From Lentilitoribacter sp. Alg239-R112 (GTDB taxonomy: Bacteria; Pseudomonadota; Alphaproteobacteria; Rhizobiales; Rhizobiaceae), in assembly GCF_900537175.1 (NCBI RefSeq), contig NZ_LS999833.1:1798001-1862000 (forward strand): a DNA stretch of 64,000 nt, written 5' to 3'. Shown here piece after piece: positions 19,384-29,033 of this stretch. Numbering within the stretch: position 1 is the stretch's first letter; each line of letters opens with the position of its first letter. The notes beneath the pieces were generated by a model, which did no database searches, was not told the DNA's origin, and saw only the letters and a program-made list of their open reading frames with translations. Position numbers and translations under genes: made by a program.

Positions 19384-20619
19384 ATGTTAATGAAAGCAAG
19401 TACCGAATCTTTAAGAATGCAAAACCGCGGTATTGTCTTATCGGCCCTGCGTCGTTTGGGTGCGGTTTCTCACACTGAAATCTCTGAATGGTCAGGCCTT
19501 AGCTCCGCAACGATCTCAGCCATAACCACAGAGCTGGAGAAGGAAAACGTTCTCCAACGCGTTGAACAGGCTCCTGCATCAGGACGCGGAAGACCTCGTG
19601 TTAAACTACGTCAAAACCCTGAAGCTGCCTATATTGCTACAGTTAGAATCACTTCGGAGACACTCCAATATTCCCTGATAGACTATTCAGGCGTAATGAA
19701 GGATCGATTTGAAGAAAAGCGTCCTCCCGAAGAAACAGGCGTCGATGAATTCTGCGCCCGTTTTAAGGCTGGCCTTAAAAGATTAGCAGAACGGGCCAAA
19801 CTTAATCATGATCGAATCTTGACAATATCTATTGCGACCAAAGGTTTGGTAACGCGCGGCAAACCAGAGTTAAACTGGTCGCCCGTTTTTGAAGATCAAA
19901 CGATCGACTTTGAAGCCTTACTTTCAAAGGATTGGTCAGGTCAGATCCGCTTAACCAACGACACCCAATTTGCGGCACAAGCGGTAATGCGCAAAATCGC
20001 AGCAGACCCATCTGCTCAAGAAAGAAAACAAATTGCTGTTCTGTCACTCAATCATTCCATTGGTCTTGGCATAGCGACACAAGAACCGGATGGCCGGATA
20101 ACGGCATTTGCTCCCCCTTTTGGGCATATGATGCATATAAGCAATGGTCCAGTTTGCCGTTGCGGCTCACACGGATGTATCGAAGCCTATGCGGGGTATT
20201 ACGGAATATTGCGAACAGCATTTGAGGTCGATAAAAACACCATTCCGGCAAAATTCATACCGTCAGCTGAAATCGAAAAAATTGCAGTCCGTGCTCGTCA
20301 AGGTGACCGCATGAGCGAATACGCATTTCGAATGGCCGGAGAAGCTATAGGGCTTGGCATAGGTCGACTTCTCACGCTTTTAGGCCCCATGCCAATAGCT
20401 ATTACTGGCGCTGGAATTTCCTTTTACGACCTTATGCAAGAAGCCATCTTAAACGGCATTAAAAACAACTTACAAATTCGGCGTGAAAAAATGCCGGAAA
20501 TTTCGCTTCATCCCGATGAAAGTGAATTAATTTTCTATGGCAATGCCCAGAGCTGCCTGAGTGACCTTGATAATAATACTATCTCAGATCGAACTGCAAT
20601 CTATTGGAAACAAACGTAA
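19384..20619 (+). CDS. ROK family transcriptional regulator (XylR-like)
   Basis: 411 residues: an N-terminal winged helix (about 15-75, ALRRLGAVSHTEISEWSGLSSATISAIT) followed by a ROK sugar-sensing domain with the zinc motif CRCGSHGCIEAYAG. This is the architecture of NagC/Mlc/XylR repressors. Position opposite xylFHG suggests it controls the xylose transporter and its own operon. Start is ATG 19384 or 19390. Its stop overlaps the next start by one base (TAATG), so the regulator is translationally coupled to the di-haem cytochrome gene. Confidence 0.88.
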   Translation: MLMKASTESLRMQNRGIVLSALRRLGAVSHTEISEWSGLSSATISAITTELEKENVLQRVEQAPASGRGRPRVKLRQNPEAAYIATVRITSETLQYSLIDYSGVMKDRFEEKRPPEETGVDEFCARFKAGLKRLAERAKLNHDRILTISIATKGLVTRGKPELNWSPVFEDQTIDFEALLSKDWSGQIRLTNDTQFAAQAVMRKIAADPSAQERKQIAVLSLNHSIGLGIATQEPDGRITAFAPPFGHMMHISNGPVCRCGSHGCIEAYAGYYGILRTAFEVDKNTIPAKFIPSAEIEKIAVRARQGDRMSEYAFRMAGEAIGLGIGRLLTLLGPMPIAITGAGISFYDLMQEAILNGIKNNLQIRREKMPEISLHPDESELIFYGNAQSCLSDLDNNTISDRTAIYWKQT

Positions 20620-22031
20620 TGCGTCATATTGTTCTTCTCAGCTGCGCCGCCATTTTATCAGCTCAACCCACCTTTGCGGAAAACGCTACCCCGTGGGAAG
20701 AGCGCACCGAAGCAATTGGCAGCATTAAAAAAATGCCACGCGGATTTCTTGGACGTGCGGAGTTGGATAGACTTGTCAAAACTGGTGAGGATCTCTTTGC
20801 GGCGAAGTTTACCACACAAGATGGCGTTGGGCGACCCAAAGCAACAGCGGCAATACTTCCCACCAAAGCGCGGAGAATCTCACAAAATTTATTCGCCAGA
20901 ACATCAGGATCGGATTCTGGATCATGTGCTGCTTGCCACAATGAACCACTCATAGGCGGTGCCGGAGATTTTGTAACCAACGTTTTTGTCTCCGAGGGTT
21001 TTACTAATTCTGACTTTGATTCAACCAACCCGCAATTCTCAAATGAGCGAGGAACAAATCACTTATTCGGCGCGGGCCTGATTGAATTGTTGGCAAGAGA
21101 GATGAGTTCAGAACTCATCGAGATACGCGCGCAAGCCCTTCGCAAGGCAAAAAATCAAAATGAGTCCATCCGCCAAAAACTCGCATCAAAAGGCATATCT
21201 TTCGGCTTCATAACCGCTCATTCAGATGGCTTGATAGACTTGACGGAGCTAGACGGCATCGACAGCGATCTTGTTATCAGACCATTTAGTCAAAAAGGCG
21301 TCATGACATCCCTTCGCCAGTTTACAGTCAATGCAGCAAATCACCACCACGGCATGCAAGCTACAGAACGCTTTGGAACACGCTGGACAGGTGAACTTGA
21401 TTTTGATGAGGATGGATATAAATTCGAACTTAGTCATGCAGATATCTCGGCCTTAGTAGCATGGCAAGCAACGTTGCGACCTCCTGTTAAGGTCGAACCT
21501 GAAAATACTCTTTGGAAAGAAGCTGCACTCAAAGGTGAGACAAAGTTTGATGACTTGGGCTGCACCTCTTGCCATGTGCCTGCTTTACCACTCACCTCAT
21601 TGCAATTCGATGACCCTGGTATATTCGATGTAGCAGGTACACTACAATCTTTTCAGGTTGAAGCTCCGGCGACCTATGATCTGGCTATGCTTGAGTGGGC
21701 ACAAAGCCTACCTCGAAACGAAAAAGGTCAGGTTCTTGTTCCTCTATTTGGTGATCTAAAGCGTCATGTTATGACGGATAACCAAGTAGATGGGTTTGGC
21801 AACGAACTTATGTCACAACGATTTGTAGATCGTAATATTTTTATAACTGCAGAGCTTTGGGGGCTTGGATCTACGGCACCCTATGGCCATCGTAACGATT
21901 TTGCCGATCTACATAGTGTCATTGATGCCCACGGCGGTTCAGCGCGCAAATCTCGAGATGCTTATCTTGCTGCATCCGAAAGTGAAAAAAGCCAGCTGAT
22001 TGCATTTTTACGAACATTGGAGATCAAGTAA
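20619..22031 (+). CDS. Di-haem c-type oxidoreductase (DUF1111/DHOR family)
   Basis: 470 residues with a signal peptide (cleavage near residue 20, after QPTFA). Two haem c sites, CAACH (103-107) and CTSCH (315-319), spaced as in the MauG-related di-haem oxidoreductases called DHOR or putative peroxidases. A His cluster NHHHG lies near 241. It should act in the periplasm, either as a peroxidase or as an oxidant of a partner protein. The start is the ATG overlapping the regulator stop. The stop overlaps the CRTAC1 gene by one base (TAATG). The three-gene coupling implies a shared role. Confidence 0.85.
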   Translation: MRHIVLLSCAAILSAQPTFAENATPWEERTEAIGSIKKMPRGFLGRAELDRLVKTGEDLFAAKFTTQDGVGRPKATAAILPTKARRISQNLFARTSGSDSGSCAACHNEPLIGGAGDFVTNVFVSEGFTNSDFDSTNPQFSNERGTNHLFGAGLIELLAREMSSELIEIRAQALRKAKNQNESIRQKLASKGISFGFITAHSDGLIDLTELDGIDSDLVIRPFSQKGVMTSLRQFTVNAANHHHGMQATERFGTRWTGELDFDEDGYKFELSHADISALVAWQATLRPPVKVEPENTLWKEAALKGETKFDDLGCTSCHVPALPLTSLQFDDPGIFDVAGTLQSFQVEAPATYDLAMLEWAQSLPRNEKGQVLVPLFGDLKRHVMTDNQVDGFGNELMSQRFVDRNIFITAELWGLGSTAPYGHRNDFADLHSVIDAHGGSARKSRDAYLAASESEKSQLIAFLRTLEIK

Positions 22032-23665
22032 TGCGTAAATACATCATCTCCTTCACAGCCGCGCTCCTACTTACCTCGTCCCCTACGTTTGCAGAAACAG
22101 ATTTTCCATTTGATGTTCCATCGATGAATGAACAATCTGCTACCGCAGGCATTAAACATCAATATGATGGTCCTTGGGAATATTTTGTTGGCGGCGGCGG
22201 CGCTAGCTTTGACTGCAACGGCGATCGAATGCCTGACCTGTTTCTTGCTGGCGGCACCAATGACGCTCAACTATTTATCAATCGATCGAAGCCAGAAGGT
22301 AATTTGAATTTTGAGAAGCAAGCACTCGATCTCGGCAAAAGCCTTACTAAAGTAGTAGGAGCATACCCATTAAACATTGATAATGATGAACATATGGATG
22401 TCGTCATTCTGCGCGTTGGATCGAACCAAATACTACAAGGTGGTCCTGATTGCAGCTTCACAAAATACAACAATCGACTTTCATTCAATGGTGGACGCGA
22501 ATGGAGCACAGGCTTTGCTGCTATTTGGGAAGGCAAAAACGACTTTCCCACCCTCGCCTTTGGCAACTATGTCGACCGCAGTGCTCCCGGTTCACCTTGG
22601 GGAACATGTTCTCCAAACATACTTCTACGTCCTGATGGCACGGGCAAGTACGGTGAACAAATATCTCTCGAACCAGGTTTCTGTTCTTTATCAATGATTT
22701 TTACCGATTGGAATAAGTCAAACAAGCCCGATTTGCGTATTACAAACGACAGGCAATATTACCGTGGCGGCGAAGAACAACTTTGGAACATATCCGATGG
22801 ACAGATGCCAAAAATCTATGGGCGTTCGGATGGATGGGAAACACTAAAAATCTGGGGAATGGGGATTGCCGAAGCAGACCTTGATGGTGATGGTTTCCCT
22901 GAATATGCGTTAACATCGATGGGCGATACGAAAATCCAATCCTTAGATCAGGAAGCGGATGAAGAAAGCCCTATCTATCGAGATATAGCGTATGATCTGG
23001 GTGCAACAGCTCATCGTCCTTATATTGGTGATGATTTAAAACCTTCGACGGGTTGGCATTCTCAGTTTGCTGACTTTAATAATGATGCACGACGTGATTT
23101 ATTCATTGCTAAAGGCAACGTTGAAGCCATGCCCGATTTTGCAAAATTTGATCCCGACAATATGCTTCTTGGCGGCCTAAATGGTGTCTTCACCGAGAAA
23201 GGTGATGAAGCGGGCATTGCATTAGATACCGTTGGGCGCGGTGCTATTATTGAAGATTTCAATGCAGATGGTATGCTTGATTTAGTTGTTATTAATCGCA
23301 AATCAAACATCAGTCTTTTCCTGAACGAAGGTGCGAAAACTGAATGGGGGCATCGCCCGATGGGTAATTGGGTTAAGATTGAGCTTGATAACGGCGACAT
23401 CAACCCTAGCGCGGTGGGCGCAAAAATCAGCGTTAAAACCGGCAATCTAAACCAAAGCAAAACAATCCAAATTGGTGGCGGTCATGCCTCCGGGCAAGCT
23501 GGTTTTTCTCATTTTGGTCTTGGTGTTGCAGAGCGCGCCACCATTCGAGTTCAATGGCCAAACGGCGACTGGAGCCATCCATACAAAGTCTTTGCAAATA
23601 ACCATGTTGTTATCAAACGTGGAAATGATGCTGCAAATTACTGGTATCCTGTCACTTCTGAATAA
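22031..23665 (+). CDS. CRTAC1/UnbV protein with FG-GAP calcium repeats
   Basis: 544 residues, signal peptide about 1-21 (ending PTFA). Five or more FG-GAP/VCBS-like blades carry DxDxDG-type calcium loops: DCNGDRMPD, NIDNDEHMD, DLDGDGFPE, DFNNDARRD, DFNADGMLD. The C-terminal domain has the ASPIC/UnbV signature (GGGHASGQAGFSHFGLG, then RVQWPNG). Predicted to be a periplasmic or secreted beta-propeller; no enzymatic residue is evident. Function of the family is poorly defined. Coupled to the upstream cytochrome; convergent with xylB. Confidence 0.85.
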   Translation: MRKYIISFTAALLLTSSPTFAETDFPFDVPSMNEQSATAGIKHQYDGPWEYFVGGGGASFDCNGDRMPDLFLAGGTNDAQLFINRSKPEGNLNFEKQALDLGKSLTKVVGAYPLNIDNDEHMDVVILRVGSNQILQGGPDCSFTKYNNRLSFNGGREWSTGFAAIWEGKNDFPTLAFGNYVDRSAPGSPWGTCSPNILLRPDGTGKYGEQISLEPGFCSLSMIFTDWNKSNKPDLRITNDRQYYRGGEEQLWNISDGQMPKIYGRSDGWETLKIWGMGIAEADLDGDGFPEYALTSMGDTKIQSLDQEADEESPIYRDIAYDLGATAHRPYIGDDLKPSTGWHSQFADFNNDARRDLFIAKGNVEAMPDFAKFDPDNMLLGGLNGVFTEKGDEAGIALDTVGRGAIIEDFNADGMLDLVVINRKSNISLFLNEGAKTEWGHRPMGNWVKIELDNGDINPSAVGAKISVKTGNLNQSKTIQIGGGHASGQAGFSHFGLGVAERATIRVQWPNGDWSHPYKVFANNHVVIKRGNDAANYWYPVTSE

Positions 23666-23681
23666 ATGATAATACCAAACA

Positions 23682-25133
23682 TTATTGGATCGCCTTTAAT
23701 CCGGAATAGGCAAGACGGAAGTTTTGATAGGCTTCATCAAACTGCGGTTGAAGGGTTGATACCGGATCAATTGTTTGGCTAATTTCAGGCGCGACAATAA
23801 CATCTTCTGGCGCTATCGATTTCGCAGTGACTTGACCAAGCCTTGCGGCTCCTAGAGCAGCTCCAAACTCGTGTCCTTTTGGCAGATGCAGCGGCAGGCC
23901 AAGAATTGTTGCAAGTAACTGCAACCAATAGTGAGATGCGCTCCCGCCTCCAATTGCTGTTAATCCATCAAGCTTGGCACCTGTAGATTGTAACGCTGCC
24001 AACGAGTCTCGCAATCCAAATGAAACACCTTCAATGACCGCTTGGGTCATATCGTGGTGGTTTGTTGATGTTGCGAGACCGGTGAACCCACCGCGTATTT
24101 CAGCATCATTATGCGGCGTGCGTTCGCCAGAAAGATAAGGTAAAAATCTAACAGAACTCGGGGGTAAAACTTTATCGCCCAACGCACTGGTTAGCTCCGA
24201 TTGCTTCGTGCCAGTAATACCAGCCAACCAGTTCAAGCTGTCTGTCGCAGATAACATCACACCCATTTGATACCACCGGTCAGGTACGGCATGACAAAAT
24301 GTATGTACCGCCGTGGCAGGGTCTGGGACATAAGCGTTACGCGCAGCAAGTATAACGCCAGACGTTCCAAGCGATACAAAGCCCTGCCCTTCGTCTAATG
24401 CACCAATTCCGCATGCCGCCGCCGCATTATCACCTGCGCCACCAGCAATAATAACTGTGTTCGAAAGCCCCCATTTTTGCTGAAGCTCTGATTTTAATTC
24501 GCCGGAAACTTCACACCCTTCGACGAGTGAGGGCATTTGATCACGACGCATATGCCCCGCCTTGAGCAACTCATCAGACCAAACTCTTGCACTGCAATCT
24601 AGCCAGGATGTCCCTGCGCTGTCGGACATATCAGCAACATATGAACCAGTTAGATAAAAGTTCAAATAAGCTGCTGGCAATAGAACTTTCGCAACTTTAG
24701 CGTAAATATCAGGTTCATTATTTTTAACCCACTCAAGTTTTGGTGCGGTGAAACCGGGGAAAACTATGTTTCCAGATAGTTCCCTGACATTGGGTAACGC
24801 GTCCAGAATAGCCGCCTCTTTGTAGGATCTGGTATCATTCCATAAGATACATGGGCGCAATACAGCGCCATCGGCACTTAATAAAGTCGCACCATGCATA
24901 TGCCCTGCAACGCCAATGCCCTTTAACTCGGAAAATTCTGAATGTTGTTTTTTTAACTCGCCTATTGCACCATCGAGTGCGTCGATCCAGTGTTGTGGAT
25001 TTTGTTCTGACCAACCAGCTTGAGGGTTTGAAACATTGTAGTGTTTTTCCGCAGAGCCAATAGATTTACCATCTTCGCCAATCAACAAGGCCCTTAGACC
25101 AGATGTCCCAAGATCAATTCCCAAATAGCTCAT
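23682..25133 (-). CDS. xylB: Xylulokinase
   Basis: 483-residue FGGY kinase. N-terminal phosphate motif YLGIDLGTSGLRALLI; the xylulokinase-type MHGATLL and LWNDTRS segments; ATP-site GGAGDNAAAACGIG; and the C-terminal AIGGGSASHYWLQLLA. Phosphorylates D-xylulose to xylulose 5-phosphate. It faces the CRTAC1 gene with 16 bp between the stops. No xylose isomerase (xylA) lies in the window, so xylulose may be formed by an enzyme encoded elsewhere. Confidence 0.9.
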   Translation of the reverse strand: MSYLGIDLGTSGLRALLIGEDGKSIGSAEKHYNVSNPQAGWSEQNPQHWIDALDGAIGELKKQHSEFSELKGIGVAGHMHGATLLSADGAVLRPCILWNDTRSYKEAAILDALPNVRELSGNIVFPGFTAPKLEWVKNNEPDIYAKVAKVLLPAAYLNFYLTGSYVADMSDSAGTSWLDCSARVWSDELLKAGHMRRDQMPSLVEGCEVSGELKSELQQKWGLSNTVIIAGGAGDNAAAACGIGALDEGQGFVSLGTSGVILAARNAYVPDPATAVHTFCHAVPDRWYQMGVMLSATDSLNWLAGITGTKQSELTSALGDKVLPPSSVRFLPYLSGERTPHNDAEIRGGFTGLATSTNHHDMTQAVIEGVSFGLRDSLAALQSTGAKLDGLTAIGGGSASHYWLQLLATILGLPLHLPKGHEFGAALGAARLGQVTAKSIAPEDVIVAPEISQTIDPVSTLQPQFDEAYQNFRLAYSGLKAIQ

Positions 25134-25235
25134 TTTACAATCCTCAATATTTACAGGAGCAAGAGGATGTTATTCTACAGATTATTATTTATTTCAACCG
25201 TTAAAAAAATATACAGTGTTTAGAAATGTCCAACA

Positions 25236-25727
25236 TTACCTATTTTTGATCAAATAAGGAGTATCAAAAAAATACTCTTCTAAATTATTCCCTTCGCCAA
25301 TACGATCAACAATAACGAAGTCACCCAGTTCATCAAGCGGCGTCAAAACGGCATGCCAAGTGTTGCGATGGTAGTTCACGCCCTGACCTTCCTCTGCCAT
25401 AAAAGCAATTGGGACATCCGGTGCACCATCTTTGTCAGCAGCTACAATCAAAAGAAATGGTTTTTTATCCAGGGGAATAAACGCCTGGCTACCTAGCGGA
25501 TGTCGCTCCATCATTTTGAGCTCCAAAGGCAACGAATATGGTCTGCCACGACCTAAACTTATTCCAAGCTTCGCATCGTCACCTAAAATAGAGACTTGAG
25601 CTAGATCATGAAAACGATCGCACTTGCCATTGTTAATCGCAAAATCTGGCTTACGATTGAAATCAATCACATCACCATAGGGCGCAAAGGACTTTTCATC
25701 TAACGGCTTTATCTTAATGACTTGCAT
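25236..25727 (-). CDS. allA: Ureidoglycolate lyase
   Basis: 163 residues, cupin-like AllA family (IKPLDEKSFAPYGDVID at the N-terminus; YHRNTWHAVLTPL near the C-terminus). Splits ureidoglycolate into glyoxylate and urea, the last step of allantoin breakdown. Starts 8 bp after the ureidoglycine aminohydrolase stop in a three-gene run with puuE-uraD. Confidence 0.9.
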   Translation of the reverse strand: MQVIKIKPLDEKSFAPYGDVIDFNRKPDFAINNGKCDRFHDLAQVSILGDDAKLGISLGRGRPYSLPLELKMMERHPLGSQAFIPLDKKPFLLIVAADKDGAPDVPIAFMAEEGQGVNYHRNTWHAVLTPLDELGDFVIVDRIGEGNNLEEYFFDTPYLIKNR

Positions 25728-25735
25728 GCTGTACC

Positions 25736-26557
25736 CTAACCAAGCTTCATATGGCGATTTACATCTTTATATAGAAGGTAGCGAAAATTACTCGGCCCGC
25801 CCGCATAGCACGCCTGTGGGCAAAAAGCGCGCAACCACATGAAATCACCAGCTTCTACTTCGACCCAATCTTGATTGAGCCGATAAACGGCCTTGCCTTC
25901 AAGCACGTACAAACCGTGCTCCATCACGTGTGTCTCAGCAAATGGTATAACGGCACCCGGCGCCAAAGTAACGATAGTAACATGCATATCATGGCGCATA
26001 TCGTCAGGATCAACAAAGCGCGTTGTTGCCCATTTCCCATCCGTATCAGGCATAGGTGTTGGCGGCACATCTTTTTCGTTCGTTACAAAAGCATCTGGTA
26101 CATCTATGCCATCTACTGCCTCATACGATTTACGAACCCAATGAAAACGGACATGCTCATGACCATTGTTCAGAACAGCCCATCTGCAAGCTGGAGGGAT
26201 AAATGCGTAACCTCCTGATTTCAATTGATGTTGTTCGCCATCAAGCGTAAGTGCCATCTCACCCTCAACGACAAAAAGTACAGCTTCAGCATTCTGATCA
26301 AGTTCAGGCTTTTCACTGCCCCCGCCAGGCGCGACTTCAACAATATATTGCGAGAAGGTCTCAGCGAACCCGGACATCGGTCGCGCGATAATCCATGCCC
26401 TCGTCTTATCCCAAAACGGCAACTTACTGGTCACAATATCCTGCATGACACCCTTAGGGATAACAGCATAGGCGTCGGTAAAAACAGCACGACCAGTCAA
26501 CATATCCGTTTGTTTGGAAAGTCCACCCTTAGGGGCGTAGTATGTAGGATTGTTCAT
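25736..26557 (-). CDS. (S)-ureidoglycine aminohydrolase
   Basis: 273 residues made of two cupin domains, matching the YlbA/UGHY (AllE) family. The metal-site cupin is in the C-terminal half (FAETHVMEHGLYVLEGKAVY). Converts ureidoglycine to ureidoglycolate and ammonia, feeding AllA. The ATG at 26557 is preferred over an in-frame TTG at 26569 that would overlap the upstream stop. It follows puuE-uraD with a gap of under 10 bp. Confidence 0.88.
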   Translation of the reverse strand: MNNPTYYAPKGGLSKQTDMLTGRAVFTDAYAVIPKGVMQDIVTSKLPFWDKTRAWIIARPMSGFAETFSQYIVEVAPGGGSEKPELDQNAEAVLFVVEGEMALTLDGEQHQLKSGGYAFIPPACRWAVLNNGHEHVRFHWVRKSYEAVDGIDVPDAFVTNEKDVPPTPMPDTDGKWATTRFVDPDDMRHDMHVTIVTLAPGAVIPFAETHVMEHGLYVLEGKAVYRLNQDWVEVEAGDFMWLRAFCPQACYAGGPSNFRYLLYKDVNRHMKLG

Positions 26558-26565
26558 CAATTTTC

Positions 26566-27993
26566 TCAATTATTTGGATCTAACAAATCAGTAATTCGTA
26601 AAAGTGCAATGCGCTCCACCTGCCGACACGCCGTCTTAAACTCATCATCGCGTGAGTTATCGATCCGCTTTTTAAAGGCATCCATAATCTGTGATTTCGT
26701 AAGGCCCTTGACCGCTATGATGAATGGAAATCCGAATTTTGTTTTGTACGTTTCATTCAACTCGGTGAATATTCGCCGCTCATTATCTGTCAGCGCATCT
26801 AAACCGGCACTTGCCTGCTCTAAAGTGGATTCTTTGGTCAAACGTTTCGCAGCAGCAAGCTTTCCAGCCAAATCCGGGTGAGCGGTTAATACACCAAGTT
26901 TTTCCTCATCACTTGCTGAACGAAATTGAATAGCCATTGCCGCATGGATACCAGTAACAGAATCATGTGCAGGATTTAACTCACTCTCGTAGGTACGCTC
27001 GGCAACCCACGCAGAATGTTCAAAAACACCACCGAAGTGATCCAAAAACTCCTTCTTATCAATCTTAGATGGATAGATTTTTTGATCAAGTGGCGGATGC
27101 TCGACCTTCCAATATCGGGCAATGTCAATTCTGCGAGCAAACCAGACCTTGTCGTGACTTTTCGCATATTCAAGAAATCTTTCCAACGCGGCAGCACGCC
27201 CAGGTCTGCCTATCAATCGGCAATGTAAGCCGATGTTCATCATTTTCGGCGCACCCGACTTACCTTCCGCATACAAGGTATCAAATGTATCCTTTAAGTA
27301 CGTGTAGAACTGATCTCCTGAGTTAAATCCTTGCGGAGTGGCAAAACGCATATCATTACAATCTAATGTGTACGGGATGACAAGTTGATCCCGCCCTTCA
27401 TGAGAGTACCAGTATGGCAGATCATCAGCATAGCTATCGGATACATATTCAAAACCGCCCTCTTCAGCGACCAGATCTACTGTATTGACCGAACAGCGCC
27501 CCGTATACCAACCTCTTGGTCGTTCGCCCGTTGCGGCTTCGTGCATTCGGATAGCTTCATCCATATGAGAACGTTCATCTTCCTTGGCGTAATCTTTATA
27601 CTCGATCCACTTCAAGCCATGCGAAGCAATTTCCCAATCAGCGTCAAGCATCGACTTAACCTGTTCGGGTGAACGTTGCAGGGCTGTTGCCACACCATAA
27701 ACCGTTACGGGTATATTATGTGATGTAAACATGCGGTGCAGGCGCCAAAAACCAGCTCTTGCTCCATATTCATAAATCGATTCCATATTCCAATGGCGTT
27801 GCCCTTCCCAGGCCGCAGCGCCGACTATCTCGGATAGGAAGGCTTCAGATGAAACATCTCCATGCAGAATATTATTCTCACCACCCTCCTCGTAATTGAT
27901 CACAAATTGAACGGCAACATGTGCTCCGCCTGGCCAATTCGCCTTCGGTGCTTCGCATCCATACCCTTGCATATCACGCGGATATCTTTTCAA
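26566..27993 (-). CDS. puuE: Bifunctional allantoinase PuuE and OHCU decarboxylase
   Basis: 475 residues. Residues 1 to about 305 are a PuuE-type allantoinase of the polysaccharide-deacetylase fold (RYPRDMQGYGCEAPKANWPGG; FVINYEEGGE; NIGLHCRLIGRPGRA). Residues about 315-475 are a complete UraD domain, with HPDLAGKLA and KFGFPFIIAVKG. One chain would thus decarboxylate OHCU to (S)-allantoin and open allantoin to allantoate; if both domains have their family activity these are consecutive steps. The start is a TTG at 27993 with a GGAGG site seven bases upstream. Confidence 0.9.
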   Translation of the reverse strand: MKRYPRDMQGYGCEAPKANWPGGAHVAVQFVINYEEGGENNILHGDVSSEAFLSEIVGAAAWEGQRHWNMESIYEYGARAGFWRLHRMFTSHNIPVTVYGVATALQRSPEQVKSMLDADWEIASHGLKWIEYKDYAKEDERSHMDEAIRMHEAATGERPRGWYTGRCSVNTVDLVAEEGGFEYVSDSYADDLPYWYSHEGRDQLVIPYTLDCNDMRFATPQGFNSGDQFYTYLKDTFDTLYAEGKSGAPKMMNIGLHCRLIGRPGRAAALERFLEYAKSHDKVWFARRIDIARYWKVEHPPLDQKIYPSKIDKKEFLDHFGGVFEHSAWVAERTYESELNPAHDSVTGIHAAMAIQFRSASDEEKLGVLTAHPDLAGKLAAAKRLTKESTLEQASAGLDALTDNERRIFTELNETYKTKFGFPFIIAVKGLTKSQIMDAFKKRIDNSRDDEFKTACRQVERIALLRITDLLDPNN

Positions 27994-28081
27994 GATAAAA
28001 CCTCCAGAATTTGACCCAATCTAACGTAAATTTTCATTCTAACTATCTTTATATTTTTGAAGAAGATTACAGGATTTCAAA

Positions 28082-28984
28082 CTACCTGATCTGCTTCTTA
28101 CATTCTTGCGCGATGAAGTTTATAAATAGACGAATTTTCGGATCTTGAAGCTTCTTGTGCGGATAAACGCAAGAGAATGGCAGGCTCGTTGGCGGGTTGT
28201 TCTTCAAAACCTCGACAAGTTCACCACGGTCAAGATATTCCTGCACTTCGAAGATTGGCTTGTTTACAATCCCACAACCCGCCATCGCCCATGATGTTAA
28301 AACATCGCTATCATCACTTTCCAGCGGGCTTTCAAACTCAAATCTACGAACTTCATCCTTAACCTGCAAACTCCAGTAAAACTCCTTCAACCCGGGATAG
28401 CGCAAAAGAAGGCATTTATGCTCATGCAAAAACAATTCATTCACACCATCCGGCATACCATGCCTTTTTATGTAATCAGGTGATGCACACAAAATTCGGT
28501 CAAAATCGAAAATAGGCAATACACGAAGCTCTGAATCAATGAGATTCCCGAGCACAAAAGCTGCATCAAGACCTTCGTTTGTAATATCAACCTTTCGATC
28601 TGATAGGCGCAAACGTACATTTACATCTGGATATTGCTCCTGAAATAAAGGCACCAATGGTGCAATCAACTTCTTTCCCAAACCAAGAGGAGCAGAAATG
28701 AAGATCGTCCCTTTTGGCTGCGATGTGATTTCGCTAATACTGCCCTCAACTTCGTTGATGGTATCAAGTATTTTGACTGCCCCTTTATAAAACAACTCCC
28801 CTTGTTGGGTGGGTGTCAGGTTTCGCGTTGTTCGATTAAACAAACGTGTACCAAGGTGTTTCTCCAATTCCGAGATCCGGCTACTTGATACGGCAGGGGA
28901 GATACGTAAGTCGCGCCCGGCAGCAGACATGCTACCCAATTCATAGGCACGAACAAATGTTTTGAGATTATTTACATAAGACAT
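28082..28984 (-). CDS. LysR family transcriptional regulator
   Basis: 300 residues: N-terminal winged helix (about 1-60, with SMSAAGRDLRISPAVSSSRISELEKHLGTRLFNRTTR) and a LysR effector-binding domain. It resembles the subgroup that often controls purine or aromatic catabolism, but the effector cannot be read. It lies between the allantoin genes (same strand, downstream) and puuD (divergent), so a purine-pathway intermediate is a reasonable guess. The only clear inverted repeat in the divergent gap is at 29034-29055. Confidence 0.85.
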   Translation of the reverse strand: MSYVNNLKTFVRAYELGSMSAAGRDLRISPAVSSSRISELEKHLGTRLFNRTTRNLTPTQQGELFYKGAVKILDTINEVEGSISEITSQPKGTIFISAPLGLGKKLIAPLVPLFQEQYPDVNVRLRLSDRKVDITNEGLDAAFVLGNLIDSELRVLPIFDFDRILCASPDYIKRHGMPDGVNELFLHEHKCLLLRYPGLKEFYWSLQVKDEVRRFEFESPLESDDSDVLTSWAMAGCGIVNKPIFEVQEYLDRGELVEVLKNNPPTSLPFSCVYPHKKLQDPKIRLFINFIAQECKKQIR

Positions 28985-29033
28985 ATGGTAGAACTAGCAT
29001 TATCTGTTATTATTTGAAAGTCCTTGTATTTTC

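Noticed and set aside
26225..26881. 218-codon plus-strand frame across the ureidoglycine aminohydrolase and puuE-uraD genes
   Set aside because: Crosses two genuine minus-strand genes and has no coding signature.
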